From an uncultured beta proteobacterium (GTDB lineage Bacteria > Pseudomonadota > Gammaproteobacteria > Burkholderiales > Burkholderiaceae_C): 34,054 nt of DNA. Position 1 is the stretch's first letter. Each line of letters starts with the position of its first letter. The notes under the pieces are model-generated. The model did not search any database. It was not told the DNA's origin and saw only the letters and a list, made by a program, of their open reading frames with translations. The DNA is taken from contig CAIOAQ010000275.1 in assembly GCA_903856025.1 (NCBI GenBank), positions 1 through 34,054 on the forward strand. Direction: 5' to 3'. Both the position numbers and the translations under genes were made by a program. Of the stretch, positions 8,979-19,570 are shown one piece after another.

Positions 8979-9701
8979 CTACAACTGAAACTTGCCACCA
9001 AAGCTGTAGCGTGAGCCCGGGTAAACCAACCGTGCCAGACTGGCCACATGCGGGCCACTGACGGTGCTGCGTGTCATCACCAGGCAAGGCTCGCCGCGCT
9101 TGATGCCCAAGCATTGGGCATCAGCGGGGTTGGCTGGTGTGGCTTCGATGGTGAAGCTGGCCTCGGTCAGTGGTGCATGTTCCAACAAATAGCGGGTTGG
9201 TGTGGTGACGGTGAAATCATTTTCCAAATAAAGCGGAGCCGCTTGCGGGTTCACGTGCCGATCTTCCAGCTGGATGGCGACACCGTCTTCAAAGTGCACC
9301 TGCACCGAATGAAACAGCTTGGCTCCGCTGTGTACCCTGAATATTTGCGCTTGCGCGACGTTGGCCCGCGTTGTTTCCATTAACAAAATCTTGGTCGTGT
9401 GTACATGACCACGCGCCAGAATGTCATCGTGGATGTCGCGTATTTGAAGGCTGCTTGAGATGCGGTGCAGCTGCGCCACCACCGTTCCCGAGCCTTGCAC
9501 TCGGTTGACCACACCTTCCACGGCCAATTCCTTGACCGCCCGGTTGATCGTCATGCGGCTGACGCCAAATTGTTGCTGCAATGCAGACTCGCTGGGTACG
9601 CTGTCGCCGGGTCGCCAGGAACCGTTGGTGATTTGTTGTTTGATGAAGGCTTTGACCTGTTCATAGGCCGGAAGTGGATTTGTCGGGGCGATCGGTGTCA
9701 T
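8979..9701 (-). CDS. hutC: Histidine utilization repressor, GntR/HutC family
   Basis: N-terminal GntR wHTH (PAYEQVKAFIKQQITNGSWRPGDSVPSESALQQQFGVSRMTINRAVKELAVEGVVNRVQGSGTVV), UTRA domain, divergent from hut operon. Confidence 0.95.
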   Translation of the reverse strand: MTPIAPTNPLPAYEQVKAFIKQQITNGSWRPGDSVPSESALQQQFGVSRMTINRAVKELAVEGVVNRVQGSGTVVAQLHRISSSLQIRDIHDDILARGHVHTTKILLMETTRANVAQAQIFRVHSGAKLFHSVQVHFEDGVAIQLEDRHVNPQAAPLYLENDFTVTTPTRYLLEHAPLTEASFTIEATPANPADAQCLGIKRGEPCLVMTRSTVSGPHVASLARLVYPGSRYSFGGKFQL

Positions 9702-9762
9702 GGTCTGAATTTAGCGCATAAACCCCCGCTGATCCACCTGAGGGTTTTCACCTATTTGACAA

Positions 9763-9778
9763 AGTTGTATAGACAACT
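9763..9778. promoter_or_regulatory. Putative HutC operator inside the hutU promoter
   Basis: Perfect inverted repeat AGTTGT-ATAG-ACAACT, between a -35-like TTGACA (9756-9761) and -10-like TATAGA (9778-9783), upstream of hutU and in the hutC/hutU divergent region. Confidence 0.8.
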
Positions 9779-9823
9779 ATAGAATTTAGACACCATGACA
9801 CCCAACTTGTATCGGAGATCACC

Positions 9824-11530
9824 ATGACCCACCCAAGCAACCTGCCATTTGCGGATGCGCAAGCTCGCACTGTGCGCGCACCGCGTGGTAATTCCCTGGT
9901 CTGTGCCAACTGGCAGATTGAAGCTGCGTACCGCATGTTGCAAAACAACCTTGACCCTGATGTGGCTGAAAACCCCGACGCTTTGGTGGTGTACGGCGGT
10001 ATCGGCAAGGCGGCACGAAACTGGGCCTGCTTTGACGGCATTCTGGACAGTCTGAAAAAACTCAAGACTGACGAAACCTTGCTGGTACAAAGCGGCAAAC
10101 CGGTCGGCGTCTTTCGTACCCACGCCGATGCACCACGGGTGCTGATTGCGAATTCCAACCTGGTGCCCAAATGGGCCAACTGGGAGCACTTCAACGAACT
10201 CGACCGCAAAGGCTTGATGATGTACGGCCAGATGACGGCAGGCAGCTGGATTTACATCGGCTCGCAAGGCATTGTGCAAGGCACCTACGAAACCTTTGTC
10301 GAAGCTGGTCGTCAACACTTTGACGGCAACCTGGCGGGGCGTTGGGTGTTGACCGCTGGTCTGGGCGGCATGGGCGGTGCGCAGCCTTTGGCTGCCACCT
10401 TTGCCGGCGCGTGCTCGCTCAACATCGAGTGCCAGCAAACCAGCATCGATTTTCGCCTGCGCACCCGCTATGTGGACGAACAGGCGACCGATCTGGACGA
10501 CGCGCTGGCTCGTATTGCCAAATACACCGCAGAGAAAAAAGCGGTGTCCATTGCCCTGTGTGGCAATGCTGCAGACATCGTGCCGGAGCTGGTCAAACGT
10601 GCCAAGGCCGGTGGCATCCGTCCGGACATCGTCACTGATCAAACGTCTGCGCACGACATCATCAACGGCTATCTGCCCTCAGGTTGGAGCGTGGACCAGT
10701 GGAAGGCCGCTCAAAAAGACCCGTCTCAACACGCAGCACTGACCCAGGCCGCAGGCGAATCCTGCGCACGCCACGTGCAGGCCATGCTCGACTTCCATGC
10801 CATGGGCATACCCACGGTGGACTATGGCAACAACCTGCGCCAGGTGGCCAAGGACTTTGGTGTGACCAATGCCTTTGACTACCCCGGTTTTGTACCCGCC
10901 TATGTGCGCCCGCTGTTTTGCCGTGGGGTCGGTCCCTTCCGTTGGGTGGCCTTGAGTGGTGACCCAGAGGACATCCAAAAGACCGACGCCAAGATGAAAG
11001 AACTCTTCCCCAACAACGCCGGACTGCACCGCTGGCTGGACATGGCGCAAGAACGCATCGCGTTCCAGGGCCTGCCGGCACGCATCTGCTGGATTGGTCT
11101 GGGCGAGCGCCATCTGGCGGGTCTGGCATTCAATGAGATGGTGAAAAACGGTGAACTCAAAGGCCCGATCGTCATTGGCCGTGACCATCTGGACAGTGGC
11201 TCGGTCGCTTCACCGAATCGTGAAACCGAAGCCATGCAGGACGGCAGCGACGCGGTGAGCGACTGGCCGCTGCTCAACGCCTTGCTCAACACGGCAAGTG
11301 GTGCCACCTGGGTCAGCTTGCACCATGGCGGTGGTGTGGGCATGGGCTACTCGCAACACGCCGGGGTGGTGATCGTTGCTGACGGCACGCCCGAAGCTGC
11401 AGCTCGGCTGGAGCGGGTGCTGTGGAACGATCCCGCCACCGGGGTCATGCGTCACGCCGACGCAGGCTATGAAATTGCTGAACAATGCGCCCAACAACAC
11501 GGCATGAACATGCCCATGAAAGGATTCTGA
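9824..11530 (+). CDS. hutU: Urocanate hydratase
   Basis: [48 protein letters not shown] and full-length HutU similarity. Confidence 0.98.
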   Translation: MTHPSNLPFADAQARTVRAPRGNSLVCANWQIEAAYRMLQNNLDPDVAENPDALVVYGGIGKAARNWACFDGILDSLKKLKTDETLLVQSGKPVGVFRTHADAPRVLIANSNLVPKWANWEHFNELDRKGLMMYGQMTAGSWIYIGSQGIVQGTYETFVEAGRQHFDGNLAGRWVLTAGLGGMGGAQPLAATFAGACSLNIECQQTSIDFRLRTRYVDEQATDLDDALARIAKYTAEKKAVSIALCGNAADIVPELVKRAKAGGIRPDIVTDQTSAHDIINGYLPSGWSVDQWKAAQKDPSQHAALTQAAGESCARHVQAMLDFHAMGIPTVDYGNNLRQVAKDFGVTNAFDYPGFVPAYVRPLFCRGVGPFRWVALSGDPEDIQKTDAKMKELFPNNAGLHRWLDMAQERIAFQGLPARICWIGLGERHLAGLAFNEMVKNGELKGPIVIGRDHLDSGSVASPNRETEAMQDGSDAVSDWPLLNALLNTASGATWVSLHHGGGVGMGYSQHAGVVIVADGTPEAAARLERVLWNDPATGVMRHADAGYEIAEQCAQQHGMNMPMKGF

Positions 11531-11531
11531 G

Positions 11532-13082
11532 ATGACCGCTACGCTTTGCATTCAACCCGGCCACCTCACGCTGGAGCAACTTCTTGCCATTCACGCGGGT
11601 GGCATCAAGCTCACGCTGCCGCAATCTAGCCAGGCCATCATCGCAGCCAGCCAACAAGTGGTTCAACGTGCGGCCGATGGCGATGCGCCGGTGTACGGTG
11701 TCAACACCGGTTTCGGCAAGCTGGCCAACCAGCGCATCAGCAAAAGTCAGCTGGAAACCTTGCAGCTCAACCTGATCCGCTCGCACAGCGTGGGCGTGGG
11801 CGAGCCGCTGGCCCCCGAAATCATGCGGCTGATGATCGCACTCAAGGCGGCCAGTCTGGCGCGTGGCTACTCAGGCGTGCGTCAGGTGGTGGTGGACACT
11901 TTGCTGGCAGTGTTCAATGCAGGGCTGACCCCTTTTGTGCCGCAACAAGGCTCAGTTGGTGCTTCCGGTGATTTGGCCCCTTTGGCACACATGACCCTGG
12001 CCCTGCTGGGCGAGGGCGACATGCTGGTCAATGGCCAGCGCATGCCCGCTATGCAAGCCCTGCAACAAGCCGGTATCGAACCGCTCAAGTTAGGTGCCAA
12101 GGAAGGCCTGGCGCTGATCAATGGCACACAAACCTCCCCCGCCCTGGCTTTGCACGCCTTGCTGAGTTTCGAGCCGGTGCTAGAAGCGGCGCTGGTGATT
12201 GGTGCTCTCACGATCGATGCCGCCCGTGGCAGTGACGGCCCGTTTGACCCGCGCATCCACATGCTGCGTGGTCAACCCGGTCAAATCGACGTGGCGCAGT
12301 ATTACCGCGCGCTGCTCAAAGGCAGCGCCATCCGCAACTCGCACCTGGACGGCGACGACCGCGTGCAAGATCCTTATTGCCTGCGCTGCCAGCCTCAAGT
12401 GGTGGGGGCCTGCCTGGACCAGGTGCGCCACGCCGCCTTGGTGCTGGTGCGCGAGGCCAATGCGGTCACCGACAACCCGCTGGTGTTTGCCGAAGACGGC
12501 GCCATGCTCTCCGGTGGCAATTTCCACGCCGAGCCCGTGGCGTTGGCAGCGGACGGCATGGCCCTGGCGATTGCCGAAGTGGGTGCAATTGCCGAGCGCC
12601 GTATCGCCATGTTGATTGACAGCAGCGTGTCGCGCCTGCCACCCTTCCTGACCAGCGATGCCGGTTTGAACAGCGGCTTCATGATCGCCCATGTCACCGC
12701 AGCCTCCCTGGCCTCCGAGAACAAATCGCTGGCGCATCCGGCCAGCGTGGACAGCCTGCCCACCAGCGCCAACCAGGAAGACCACGTGTCCATGGCCACC
12801 TTTGCGGCACGCCGCTTGCAAGCCATGATCAGCAACACCGCCCACATTCTGGGTATTGAGTTGCTGGCCGCTGCGCAGGGCATCGAATTTTTGCGCCCGA
12901 TGACCAGTTCTGCCGCGCTGGAAGAAGCCCACAGCTTGCTGCGCTCAGAGGTGCCCGCGCTGACGCAAGACCGCTACCTGGCACCTGATATTGCCCATGC
13001 GGCAGCGATGGTGCGCACGGGGGCGCTGTCACCGATATTCCGCAGCTTGCCGGGTCTGCCCAAGCTGTGGCTTGAAGTCTGA
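11532..13082 (+). CDS. hutH: Histidine ammonia-lyase
   Basis: MIO-forming ASG in [45 protein letters not shown]. Confidence 0.98.
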   Translation: MTATLCIQPGHLTLEQLLAIHAGGIKLTLPQSSQAIIAASQQVVQRAADGDAPVYGVNTGFGKLANQRISKSQLETLQLNLIRSHSVGVGEPLAPEIMRLMIALKAASLARGYSGVRQVVVDTLLAVFNAGLTPFVPQQGSVGASGDLAPLAHMTLALLGEGDMLVNGQRMPAMQALQQAGIEPLKLGAKEGLALINGTQTSPALALHALLSFEPVLEAALVIGALTIDAARGSDGPFDPRIHMLRGQPGQIDVAQYYRALLKGSAIRNSHLDGDDRVQDPYCLRCQPQVVGACLDQVRHAALVLVREANAVTDNPLVFAEDGAMLSGGNFHAEPVALAADGMALAIAEVGAIAERRIAMLIDSSVSRLPPFLTSDAGLNSGFMIAHVTAASLASENKSLAHPASVDSLPTSANQEDHVSMATFAARRLQAMISNTAHILGIELLAAAQGIEFLRPMTSSAALEEAHSLLRSEVPALTQDRYLAPDIAHAAAMVRTGALSPIFRSLPGLPKLWLEV

Positions 13083-13100
13083 ACACGCACTGGAGAAGCC

Positions 13101-13673
13101 ATGAGCTGGCAAACCATCGCCCTGGCGGACGCACCGCCCAGCCCCTGGAAAAACGGCGGCGGCCTCACCCGCGAACTGGTTGCCTGGCCCAACGCGCAAG
13201 ATTGGGTGTGGCGCATGTCGGTGGCCGAGGTGGCCTTGAGCGGGCCGTTCTCGCACTTCGCTGGTGTGCAGCGTTGGTTTGCGGTGTTGTCGGGCGCTGG
13301 GGTGCGGCTGGACATGGGCACCTCACCCGACGTGGCCGTTCACACCTTGACGGACAGCAGCGCACCGCTGTGCTTTGAGGGTGAACTGCCAGTGCAGTGC
13401 ACCCTGCTGGAGGGCTCCACGCAAGATTTCAACCTGATGTTGCGCCGAGGCTGTGTGGGTGGCCGGATGCTGCGGCTGGACCGTGACCATTTTGAGAAGC
13501 TGAACAATTCAAAAACAATAGCTGTGTACGCAATGAATACGGGGGCTATAGTGCAATTTAATGATGAATCTCTGGCGATTTCACCGAATACCCTGGTTTG
13601 GCGGACTTGTCCCGAAGGAACCCGCCTCATCCTGCAAACCGCCAGCGCCTTGTGGATGGAGATCACCGCATGA
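13101..13673 (+). CDS. hutD: HutD family protein
   Basis: [29 protein letters not shown]; position between hutH and hutI. Confidence 0.92.
   Translation: MSWQTIALADAPPSPWKNGGGLTRELVAWPNAQDWVWRMSVAEVALSGPFSHFAGVQRWFAVLSGAGVRLDMGTSPDVAVHTLTDSSAPLCFEGELPVQCTLLEGSTQDFNLMLRRGCVGGRMLRLDRDHFEKLNNSKTIAVYAMNTGAIVQFNDESLAISPNTLVWRTCPEGTRLILQTASALWMEITA
13518..13549 (-). repeat. Dispersed 31-bp hairpin repeat, copy 1 (inside hutD)
   Basis: ATAGCTGTGTACGCAATGAATACGGGGGCTAT; reverse complement gives TAGCCCCCGTATTCATTGCGTACACAGCTAT, matching the other five copies at both ends and in length. Confidence 0.75.
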
Positions 13674-14878
13674 AACTCTGGACGCATTGCACCGCCGCCA
13701 CCATGCAAGCGCAGGCTGCCGAGTCCTACGGACTTGTCAACGATGCCGCCTTGGTGGTGGACGGTGCGCATTTGCGCTGGGTTGGCCCGCGCAGTGCGTT
13801 GCCAGCGGAACTGGCACAGCAATGCCTTGAGACGCACGACTGCTGTGGTGCCTTGGTCACGCCGGGGCTGATCGACTGCCACACGCATCTGGTTTATGGC
13901 GGCGACCGCGCCCATGAGTTCGAGTTGCGGCTGAACGGTGCAAGCTATGAAGACATCGCCAAGCGTGGCGGCGGTATCGCCTCCACCGTGCAGGCCACGC
14001 GCAGCGCCACACCGGAGCAGTTGAAAGCGCAAAGCACTGTGCGGCTGAAGCAGCTGCTGAGTGAAGGCGTGACCACCCTGGAAATCAAGTCGGGCTATGG
14101 CCTGGCGCTGGAGCCTGAGCGCAAGATGCTGCAGGTGGCGCGTGCGCTGGGGCAGCAGTTTGCCGTCGATGTACGCACCACTTTTCTGGGCGCACACGCT
14201 CTGCCGCCCGAGTTTGCCGGTCAGCCCGATGCCTACGTGGGCGAGGTCTTGCGCATATTGCCCGCGTTGTGCGCCGAAGGTCTGGTCGATGCGGTGGACG
14301 GATTTTGCGAGCGCATCGCGTTCAGCCCGGCGCAAATCAGGCGTGTGTTTGAAACCGCTTCCGCACTGGGTTTACCCGTTAAGCTGCATGCCGAACAACT
14401 CAGCGACAGCGGTGGTGCCGCTCTTGCAGCGGGCTTTAACGCTCTGAGTTGCGACCATCTGGAATGGTTGTCCGAGGCGGGCGCGCAGGCGATGTCCAAG
14501 GCGGGCACGGTGGCGGTGCTGCTGCCCGGTGCCTTCTATTTCCTGCGCGAAACCAAGTTGCCGCCGGTGGAACTGTTGCGCAGCCAGGGTGTGCCCATCG
14601 CCATTGCCACCGACTGCAACCCGGGCAGCTCGCCTTGCACTTCGCTGCTGCTCATGCTCAACATGGCCTGCACCTTGTTTCGTTTGACCCCGGAAGAAGC
14701 CCTGGCTGGTGTCACCCGCCATGCGGCAAAAGCATTGGGGCTGACGGATCGCGGGGAATTGGCGGCAGGCAACCGCGCCGACTTTGTGCTATGGAATGTG
14801 AAGCACCCTGCGCAGCTTTCATATGGGCTAGGGGCCAATCCATGCATACAAACCGTGTACCAAGGGGAGCCGCGATGA
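13670..14878 (+). CDS. hutI: Imidazolonepropionase
   Basis: ATG at 13670 overlaps hutD stop (ATGA). [47 protein letters not shown]. Confidence 0.97.
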   Translation: MKLWTHCTAATMQAQAAESYGLVNDAALVVDGAHLRWVGPRSALPAELAQQCLETHDCCGALVTPGLIDCHTHLVYGGDRAHEFELRLNGASYEDIAKRGGGIASTVQATRSATPEQLKAQSTVRLKQLLSEGVTTLEIKSGYGLALEPERKMLQVARALGQQFAVDVRTTFLGAHALPPEFAGQPDAYVGEVLRILPALCAEGLVDAVDGFCERIAFSPAQIRRVFETASALGLPVKLHAEQLSDSGGAALAAGFNALSCDHLEWLSEAGAQAMSKAGTVAVLLPGAFYFLRETKLPPVELLRSQGVPIAIATDCNPGSSPCTSLLLMLNMACTLFRLTPEEALAGVTRHAAKALGLTDRGELAAGNRADFVLWNVKHPAQLSYGLGANPCIQTVYQGEPR

Positions 14879-15696
14879 ATTTCACATTGCACCAGGGCAA
14901 CGCGCCGCTGTTGGTGAGCATGCCGCATGTGGGCACGCACATTCCGTCCGCGTTGCACAACGCCTACGTGCCACGCGCCTTGGCGGTGGAAGACACCGAC
15001 TGGCACCTGCCCCAGTTGTACAACTTTTTGCCAGAGCTGGATGCCAGCGTGCTGGTGGCGCACACCTCTCGCTATGTCATCGACCTGAACCGCCCGCCTG
15101 ACGATGCGCCCATGTACCCCGGCGCTGCGAACACCGAGCTTTGCCCCACCCGGTTTTTCACCGGTGAGGCGCTTTACCAGCCGGGCTGCGAGCCTACAGT
15201 GGATGAACGGCTGCAAAGGCGTGCGACCTATTGGCAGACCTACCACGATGCGCTGGCGGCAGAACTCCAGCGCCTCAAGGCGATCCACGGCTTTGTGCTG
15301 TTGTGGGACGCGCACAGCATCCGCTCGCAGATTCCCTGGTTGTTTGAAGGCACGCTGCCGGGCTTGAACATTGGCACGGCCAGCGGTGCCAGCGCCGACC
15401 CGGCCATCACCGCTGCCATCGACCAAGTGTGTGGAGCGACCGATGCCGTCACGCACGTGGTCAATGGCCGCTTCAAGGGTGGTTACATCACCAGGCATTA
15501 CGGCGCACCACGTGAGCAGGTGCACGCGGTGCAGCTGGAAATGTGTCAAAACCTGTACATGGCTGAGATTAAGCCCTTTGAATTTGACGAGCACAAGGCT
15601 GAGGCGATTCGGCCCTTGCTAAAAGACATGATGCTGCACGCATTGGCGGCTTGCACTGCTGCAGCCCGAGCGGCTCAGAAAGACCAACGACCATGA
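14875..15696 (+). CDS. hutG: N-formylglutamate deformylase (N-formylglutamate amidohydrolase)
   Basis: [51 protein letters not shown] overlap with hutI. ORF-track start 14449 is upstream of the real start. Confidence 0.95.
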   Translation: MNFTLHQGNAPLLVSMPHVGTHIPSALHNAYVPRALAVEDTDWHLPQLYNFLPELDASVLVAHTSRYVIDLNRPPDDAPMYPGAANTELCPTRFFTGEALYQPGCEPTVDERLQRRATYWQTYHDALAAELQRLKAIHGFVLLWDAHSIRSQIPWLFEGTLPGLNIGTASGASADPAITAAIDQVCGATDAVTHVVNGRFKGGYITRHYGAPREQVHAVQLEMCQNLYMAEIKPFEFDEHKAEAIRPLLKDMMLHALAACTAAARAAQKDQRP

Positions 15697-17111
15697 GTTC
15701 GACCCCATTTTTTGCATCACAAGCCTGGGTTGGCGGCGCGTGGGCCCCCAACGTGCTGTTGTCGGTGGATGCCCGCGGCAACTGGTGCGGTGTTCAGCCC
15801 CATGCCACTGAGGATGAACGTCGCGGTGCAACACAACTCAGCGGCCCGGTGTTGCCCGGTGTGGTCAATGCCCACAGCCACGCGTTTCAACGTGCCATCG
15901 CGGGCTTGACGGAACGCCGTGGCACCCACGGTGGCGCACAAAGTGACGATTTCTGGAGTTGGCGCGACCGCATGTACTCGGTGGCGCGGCGCATCACGCC
16001 CGAGCAAATGGAGGCGATCGCCACCTTTTTGTATGCCGAGCTGCTGACCGGTGGCTACACCCAGGTGTGTGAGTTTCACTACCTGCACAACGCCGTGGAT
16101 GGCGCAGCCCACGCCGACCCGCTGGAGATGTCACTGGCCTTGGTGCGGGCCGCGCAGCGGGTGGGCATGGGCCTGACGCTGCTGCCCACGCTGTACATGC
16201 GCTCGGGGTTTGAGGCGACGGGCTTGCGTGACGACCAGCGCCGCTTTGCGTCAACGCCAGACAGCGTGCTGCGTCTGGTGGATGCAGTGCAGCGCCAAAC
16301 GGCAGATTTGGCGAACATCAATGTGGGTGTGGCGATCCATTCGCTGCGTGCTGCGGATGCGGCGGCGGTGAATGAAATGGCCCTTGAAGCCAACTCACGT
16401 GGCTTGCCGGTGCACATCCACATTGCAGAGCAAACCCAGGAAGTGCAAGACTGCCTCAATCACACCGGCCAGCGCCCGATTGAATGGCTGATGTCCCACG
16501 TGGCGGTTAATGACCATTGGAACCTGGTGCACGCCACCCATACCACCTTGCCCGAATTGCAGGCGGTGCAGCGTGCCGGTGCGTCGCTCGTCATTTGCCC
16601 CAGCACCGAAGCCAACCTGGGCGATGGTGTGTTTGATTATTCCAACTACGCTGCTTTGGGTGGCAAGTGGTCCATCGGCTCCGATAGCCATGTCACCCGC
16701 AGCTGGTCAGAAGAATTGCGCTTGTTGGAATACGCCCAACGCCTGACGCAGCGCAAGCGCAATGTCGCGGCTCAAACCGGCCCCCATCCCAGCTCCGCGG
16801 CAGCGCTGTTCGAGGCGGCCCTGGCGGGTGGGCAAGCAGCCTGCGCCAAACCACTGGGCGACATCAAGCTGGGGAACCGCGCGGACTTTCTGGTACTTGA
16901 CGCTGCGTCACCCGCCCTCTTGGGTGTTCCGTCCAGCCATGTGCTCGATGCGCTGGTGTTTTCCAGCCCCGATGCGCGGTTCTCTGATGTGTTTGTGGCG
17001 GGCAAACAGGTGCTTGCACGCGGGCAAATCACCAATCACACCGACGGGTCAGATACCTGGCTGCATATCAGGCAGGATTTTGTACGGGAGATGAAACAGC
17101 TTTGGGTCTAA
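15693..17111 (+). CDS. hutF: Formimidoylglutamate deiminase
   Basis: ATG at 15693 overlaps hutG stop. PGVVNAHSHAFQRAIAGLTERRG; FWSWRDRMYSVARRITPEQMEAIA; IGSDSHVTRSWSEELRLLEYAQRL. Confidence 0.96.
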   Translation: MSSTPFFASQAWVGGAWAPNVLLSVDARGNWCGVQPHATEDERRGATQLSGPVLPGVVNAHSHAFQRAIAGLTERRGTHGGAQSDDFWSWRDRMYSVARRITPEQMEAIATFLYAELLTGGYTQVCEFHYLHNAVDGAAHADPLEMSLALVRAAQRVGMGLTLLPTLYMRSGFEATGLRDDQRRFASTPDSVLRLVDAVQRQTADLANINVGVAIHSLRAADAAAVNEMALEANSRGLPVHIHIAEQTQEVQDCLNHTGQRPIEWLMSHVAVNDHWNLVHATHTTLPELQAVQRAGASLVICPSTEANLGDGVFDYSNYAALGGKWSIGSDSHVTRSWSEELRLLEYAQRLTQRKRNVAAQTGPHPSSAAALFEAALAGGQAACAKPLGDIKLGNRADFLVLDAASPALLGVPSSHVLDALVFSSPDARFSDVFVAGKQVLARGQITNHTDGSDTWLHIRQDFVREMKQLWV

Positions 17112-17211
17112 TTCCGTTTCCAAATCATTTGTGTCTAGGCGTGAAGCCGCAGGCAGTGCTGTAGCACGACCAGGCGAAGCAACAACGACACGGATGATTT
17201 AGAAATGGAAT
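17111..17211. repeat. 101-bp element with 25-bp imperfect terminal inverted repeats and internal GTGCT-GT-AGCAC hairpin, directly after hutF
   Basis: Left arm ATTCCGTTTCCAAATCATTTGTGTC (17111-17135) versus reverse complement of right arm (17187-17211) ATTCCATTTCTAAATCATCCGTGTC: 21/25 identical. Confidence 0.75.
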
Positions 17212-17453
17212 AACGCGTTCCTGCTGCTAAAAATCCAACCTGTCAGGCAAAACTAAACCTGTCTGGTCGTCGCGGCTTAATGGACGTAAAAATGATTGCT
17301 GAGCGCAGCTTTGATGGTGGCAAACGGGAAATTCGAGGTCGGGTATGGAGAAAAACATAGACCCGCATTGCCGCGGAAGCGGTCTTTCCTTTCAATCCGC
17401 TATATTGCCATTGCTGACTTGGTGAATCACAGGGTGTTTGTGTCATTGACCGC

Positions 17454-17484
17454 TAGCCCTCGTCGGGACTTCACGGATAGCTAT
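17454..17484 (+). repeat. Dispersed 31-bp hairpin repeat, copy 2
   Basis: TAGCCCTCGTCGGGACTTCACGGATAGCTAT. Confidence 0.75.
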
Positions 17485-17498
17485 CGAATTAATATCGG

Positions 17499-18188
17499 CT
17501 ACAGGGCTGGAAATCGCCATGGCGATTGGCCTTCAAACCACGTCGGCACCTTGTCCATCACATGCAAATACGCCTTTGACGTTTCAAACGCAGTCAGCCA
17601 GGCTCCAAGCGCGGACCACGGCTGGCTGGCAAACCAGGATATATCGGTGTGCGCAAACTGGCGCACAAAAGGCGCTATGGCAGCATCGGCAAGACCGAAG
17701 TGTGCGCCGTGCAGAAAACTCTGAGTCGCCAGTGCATCGTTCAGCATTTGCAAAAACACTGCGCCCTCGGCGCGATCGCCTAGGCCATCAGGCAGAGCGT
17801 AACGGCTGGGGTATTTGTAGCGGTCGAGATTGGCTTTGAAACTGCTGTCGCACTGGGCAATGAGGGCGAGCGTGGCGCTGAGATCCTGTACGGATGAGGG
17901 TAGCCACCGCCACGGATCACGACGGTGCAGGGCATACAGCATGATGTCCAGGCTTTGCTCCAGCACGGCACCGTTTTGCAACACCAGAACAGGCACAGTG
18001 CCTTTGGGCGAAGCCAACAGCAGCGCGGCAGGCTTGCGGGCGAGCACCACCTCGCGCAGCTCGCATACCATGCCGCTGGCCGCCAGTGCCAAGCGGGCAC
18101 GCATGGCGTAGGGGCAACGCCGAAACGAATACAGAACGGGCAGTGGCGGCTGCAGCGGGTGTGCCGCAGTTGGCCCCGATGGTGCCAT
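17499..18188 (-). CDS. Glutathione S-transferase family protein
   Basis: PVLYSFRRCPYAMRARLALAASGMVCELREVVLARKPAALLLASPKGTVPVLVLQNGAVLEQSLDIMLYAL. ATG at 18188 overlaps the stop of trhO. Confidence 0.88.
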   Translation of the reverse strand: MAPSGPTAAHPLQPPLPVLYSFRRCPYAMRARLALAASGMVCELREVVLARKPAALLLASPKGTVPVLVLQNGAVLEQSLDIMLYALHRRDPWRWLPSSVQDLSATLALIAQCDSSFKANLDRYKYPSRYALPDGLGDRAEGAVFLQMLNDALATQSFLHGAHFGLADAAIAPFVRQFAHTDISWFASQPWSALGAWLTAFETSKAYLHVMDKVPTWFEGQSPWRFPAL

Positions 18189-19192
18189 CAGCCAGCGGTT
18201 TTGGTCGGGGAACAGGCGCTGGCGACGTCGGATGGGACGGGTTTGCTGAGCGCGGGTGGCGTGGTTTCGCCAATGAGCGCACTGCCGCGTGCTTTGGCTA
18301 GAACCCATTGGCGCTGGCGTTCTCGGGCGCGGCTCTTTTGGACATCGCTCGTGCAGGCATGGCAGCGCGGGCAGCTCACACCCAGTTCAAACAAGTGCGA
18401 CTCCTGCGCGCCGTCGTCCAGTGGCATGCGGCAACCCCGGCACAGCTTGTGGGTACCCTGTGTCAGGCCGTGGTCTACCGACACGCGTTCATCAAATACA
18501 AAGCAAGTACCTTCCCATAGGCTCTCGTCTGGCGGCACAGTTTCCAGGTATTTGAGGATGCCGCCTTCCAGGTGGTAGACCTCGTCATAGCCTTGGGAGC
18601 GCATGTACGCAGTGGACTTTTCGCAGCGAATGCCTCCGGTGCAAAACATGGCCACTTTCGGCTTTTTTCCATCGGCTGTGGGGCGAAGTTGCTCGGCCTG
18701 TTCGGTCCACGCGGGCAGCGCCGAAAACGTACGAATGTGAGGGTCTATTGCGCCACGAAAGGTGCCAATGGCCACCTCGTAGTCATTGCGCGTGTCTACC
18801 ACCACCACATCGGGGTCGGCAATCAGCGCATTCCAGTTCTCCGGCTTGACGTAAGTTCCAACGATGTGGGTGGGGTCTGTGCCAGGAACGCCCATGGTGA
18901 CGATTTCTTGCTTCAAACGCACCTTCATGCGGTGAAACGGCGCTGTCTCAGCGAACGATTCCTTGTGTTGCAGGTCGGCTAAGAGCGGGTCGTTGCGCAA
19001 ATAGGCCAGCACCGCGTGTACGTCATCGGGCGTACCAGCAATGGTGCTGTTGATGCCCTCACGTGCCAAAAGAATGGTGCCCTTCACCTTGCGCTGCTCG
19101 CAAAACGCCAGCAGGGGAGCCTTGCGGGATTCGTAGTCCGAGAGCGTGACGAATTTGTAGAAGGCTGCGGTTAGGTAAGTGGTGGTCGGCAT
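18188..19192 (-). CDS. trhO: Rhodanese-related tRNA uridine hydroxylase TrhO (YceA family)
   Basis: [49 protein letters not shown]; rhodanese loop [19 protein letters not shown]-terminal Cys-rich region. Confidence 0.95.
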   Translation of the reverse strand: MPTTTYLTAAFYKFVTLSDYESRKAPLLAFCEQRKVKGTILLAREGINSTIAGTPDDVHAVLAYLRNDPLLADLQHKESFAETAPFHRMKVRLKQEIVTMGVPGTDPTHIVGTYVKPENWNALIADPDVVVVDTRNDYEVAIGTFRGAIDPHIRTFSALPAWTEQAEQLRPTADGKKPKVAMFCTGGIRCEKSTAYMRSQGYDEVYHLEGGILKYLETVPPDESLWEGTCFVFDERVSVDHGLTQGTHKLCRGCRMPLDDGAQESHLFELGVSCPRCHACTSDVQKSRARERQRQWVLAKARGSALIGETTPPALSKPVPSDVASACSPTKTAG

Positions 19193-19570
19193 GGATGCAT
19201 TTTAAAAGGTGGCAATTTACGCATTGGGACTCGCCGTTTGTGATGTCACAAGCCCATGCCTTAGTTGCCCTCACGCACTTGAAACTCCGAGTACCAGAAT
19301 GCTTTGTAAGAAGCACAGTTTGTCCTGGATCAGACCAGGTCCCCAACAATTGACTGCCAGGATTGAATCCAGTCAAATTGTCGTCGGCGACAACAGTCTA
19401 CAGCCGGTAATCAGAGTCGCTCGATTGAACGGCAGATAGGTGGCAGGAAGATCGGCAAACTGTAGGTCCGCTTCCAGCCTTTAAGAGTCAGTGGCCGACG
19501 CAACGTCTGTAGGCGGCAAGCTTGACTTTGGACTGAATATTCATGCGTGTCACAGCCAGTCGCGCTGACC

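Noticed and set aside
8932-9114. N-terminal extension of the CHASE2 cyclase ORF
   Set aside because: Would overlap hutC, and the sequence MLGHQARRALPGDDTQ lacks domain similarity; start at 8931 or 8901 is more plausible.
9752-10654. 300-aa minus-strand ORF
   Set aside because: Antisense to hutU, and would also cover the hut promoter; shadow ORF.
13340-14335. 331-aa minus-strand ORF
   Set aside because: Antisense to hutD/hutI; no recognisable domain.
14536-15594. 352-aa minus-strand ORF
   Set aside because: Antisense to hutI/hutG; shadow ORF.
17243-17446. 67-aa minus-strand ORF between hutF and the GST gene
   Set aside because: Short, no recognisable motif, no convincing start context.
17512-17527. 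16-bp perfect palindrome AATCGCCATGGCGATT
   Set aside because: Lies within the 3' coding end of the GST gene (SPWRFP) with no promoter context; probably chance.
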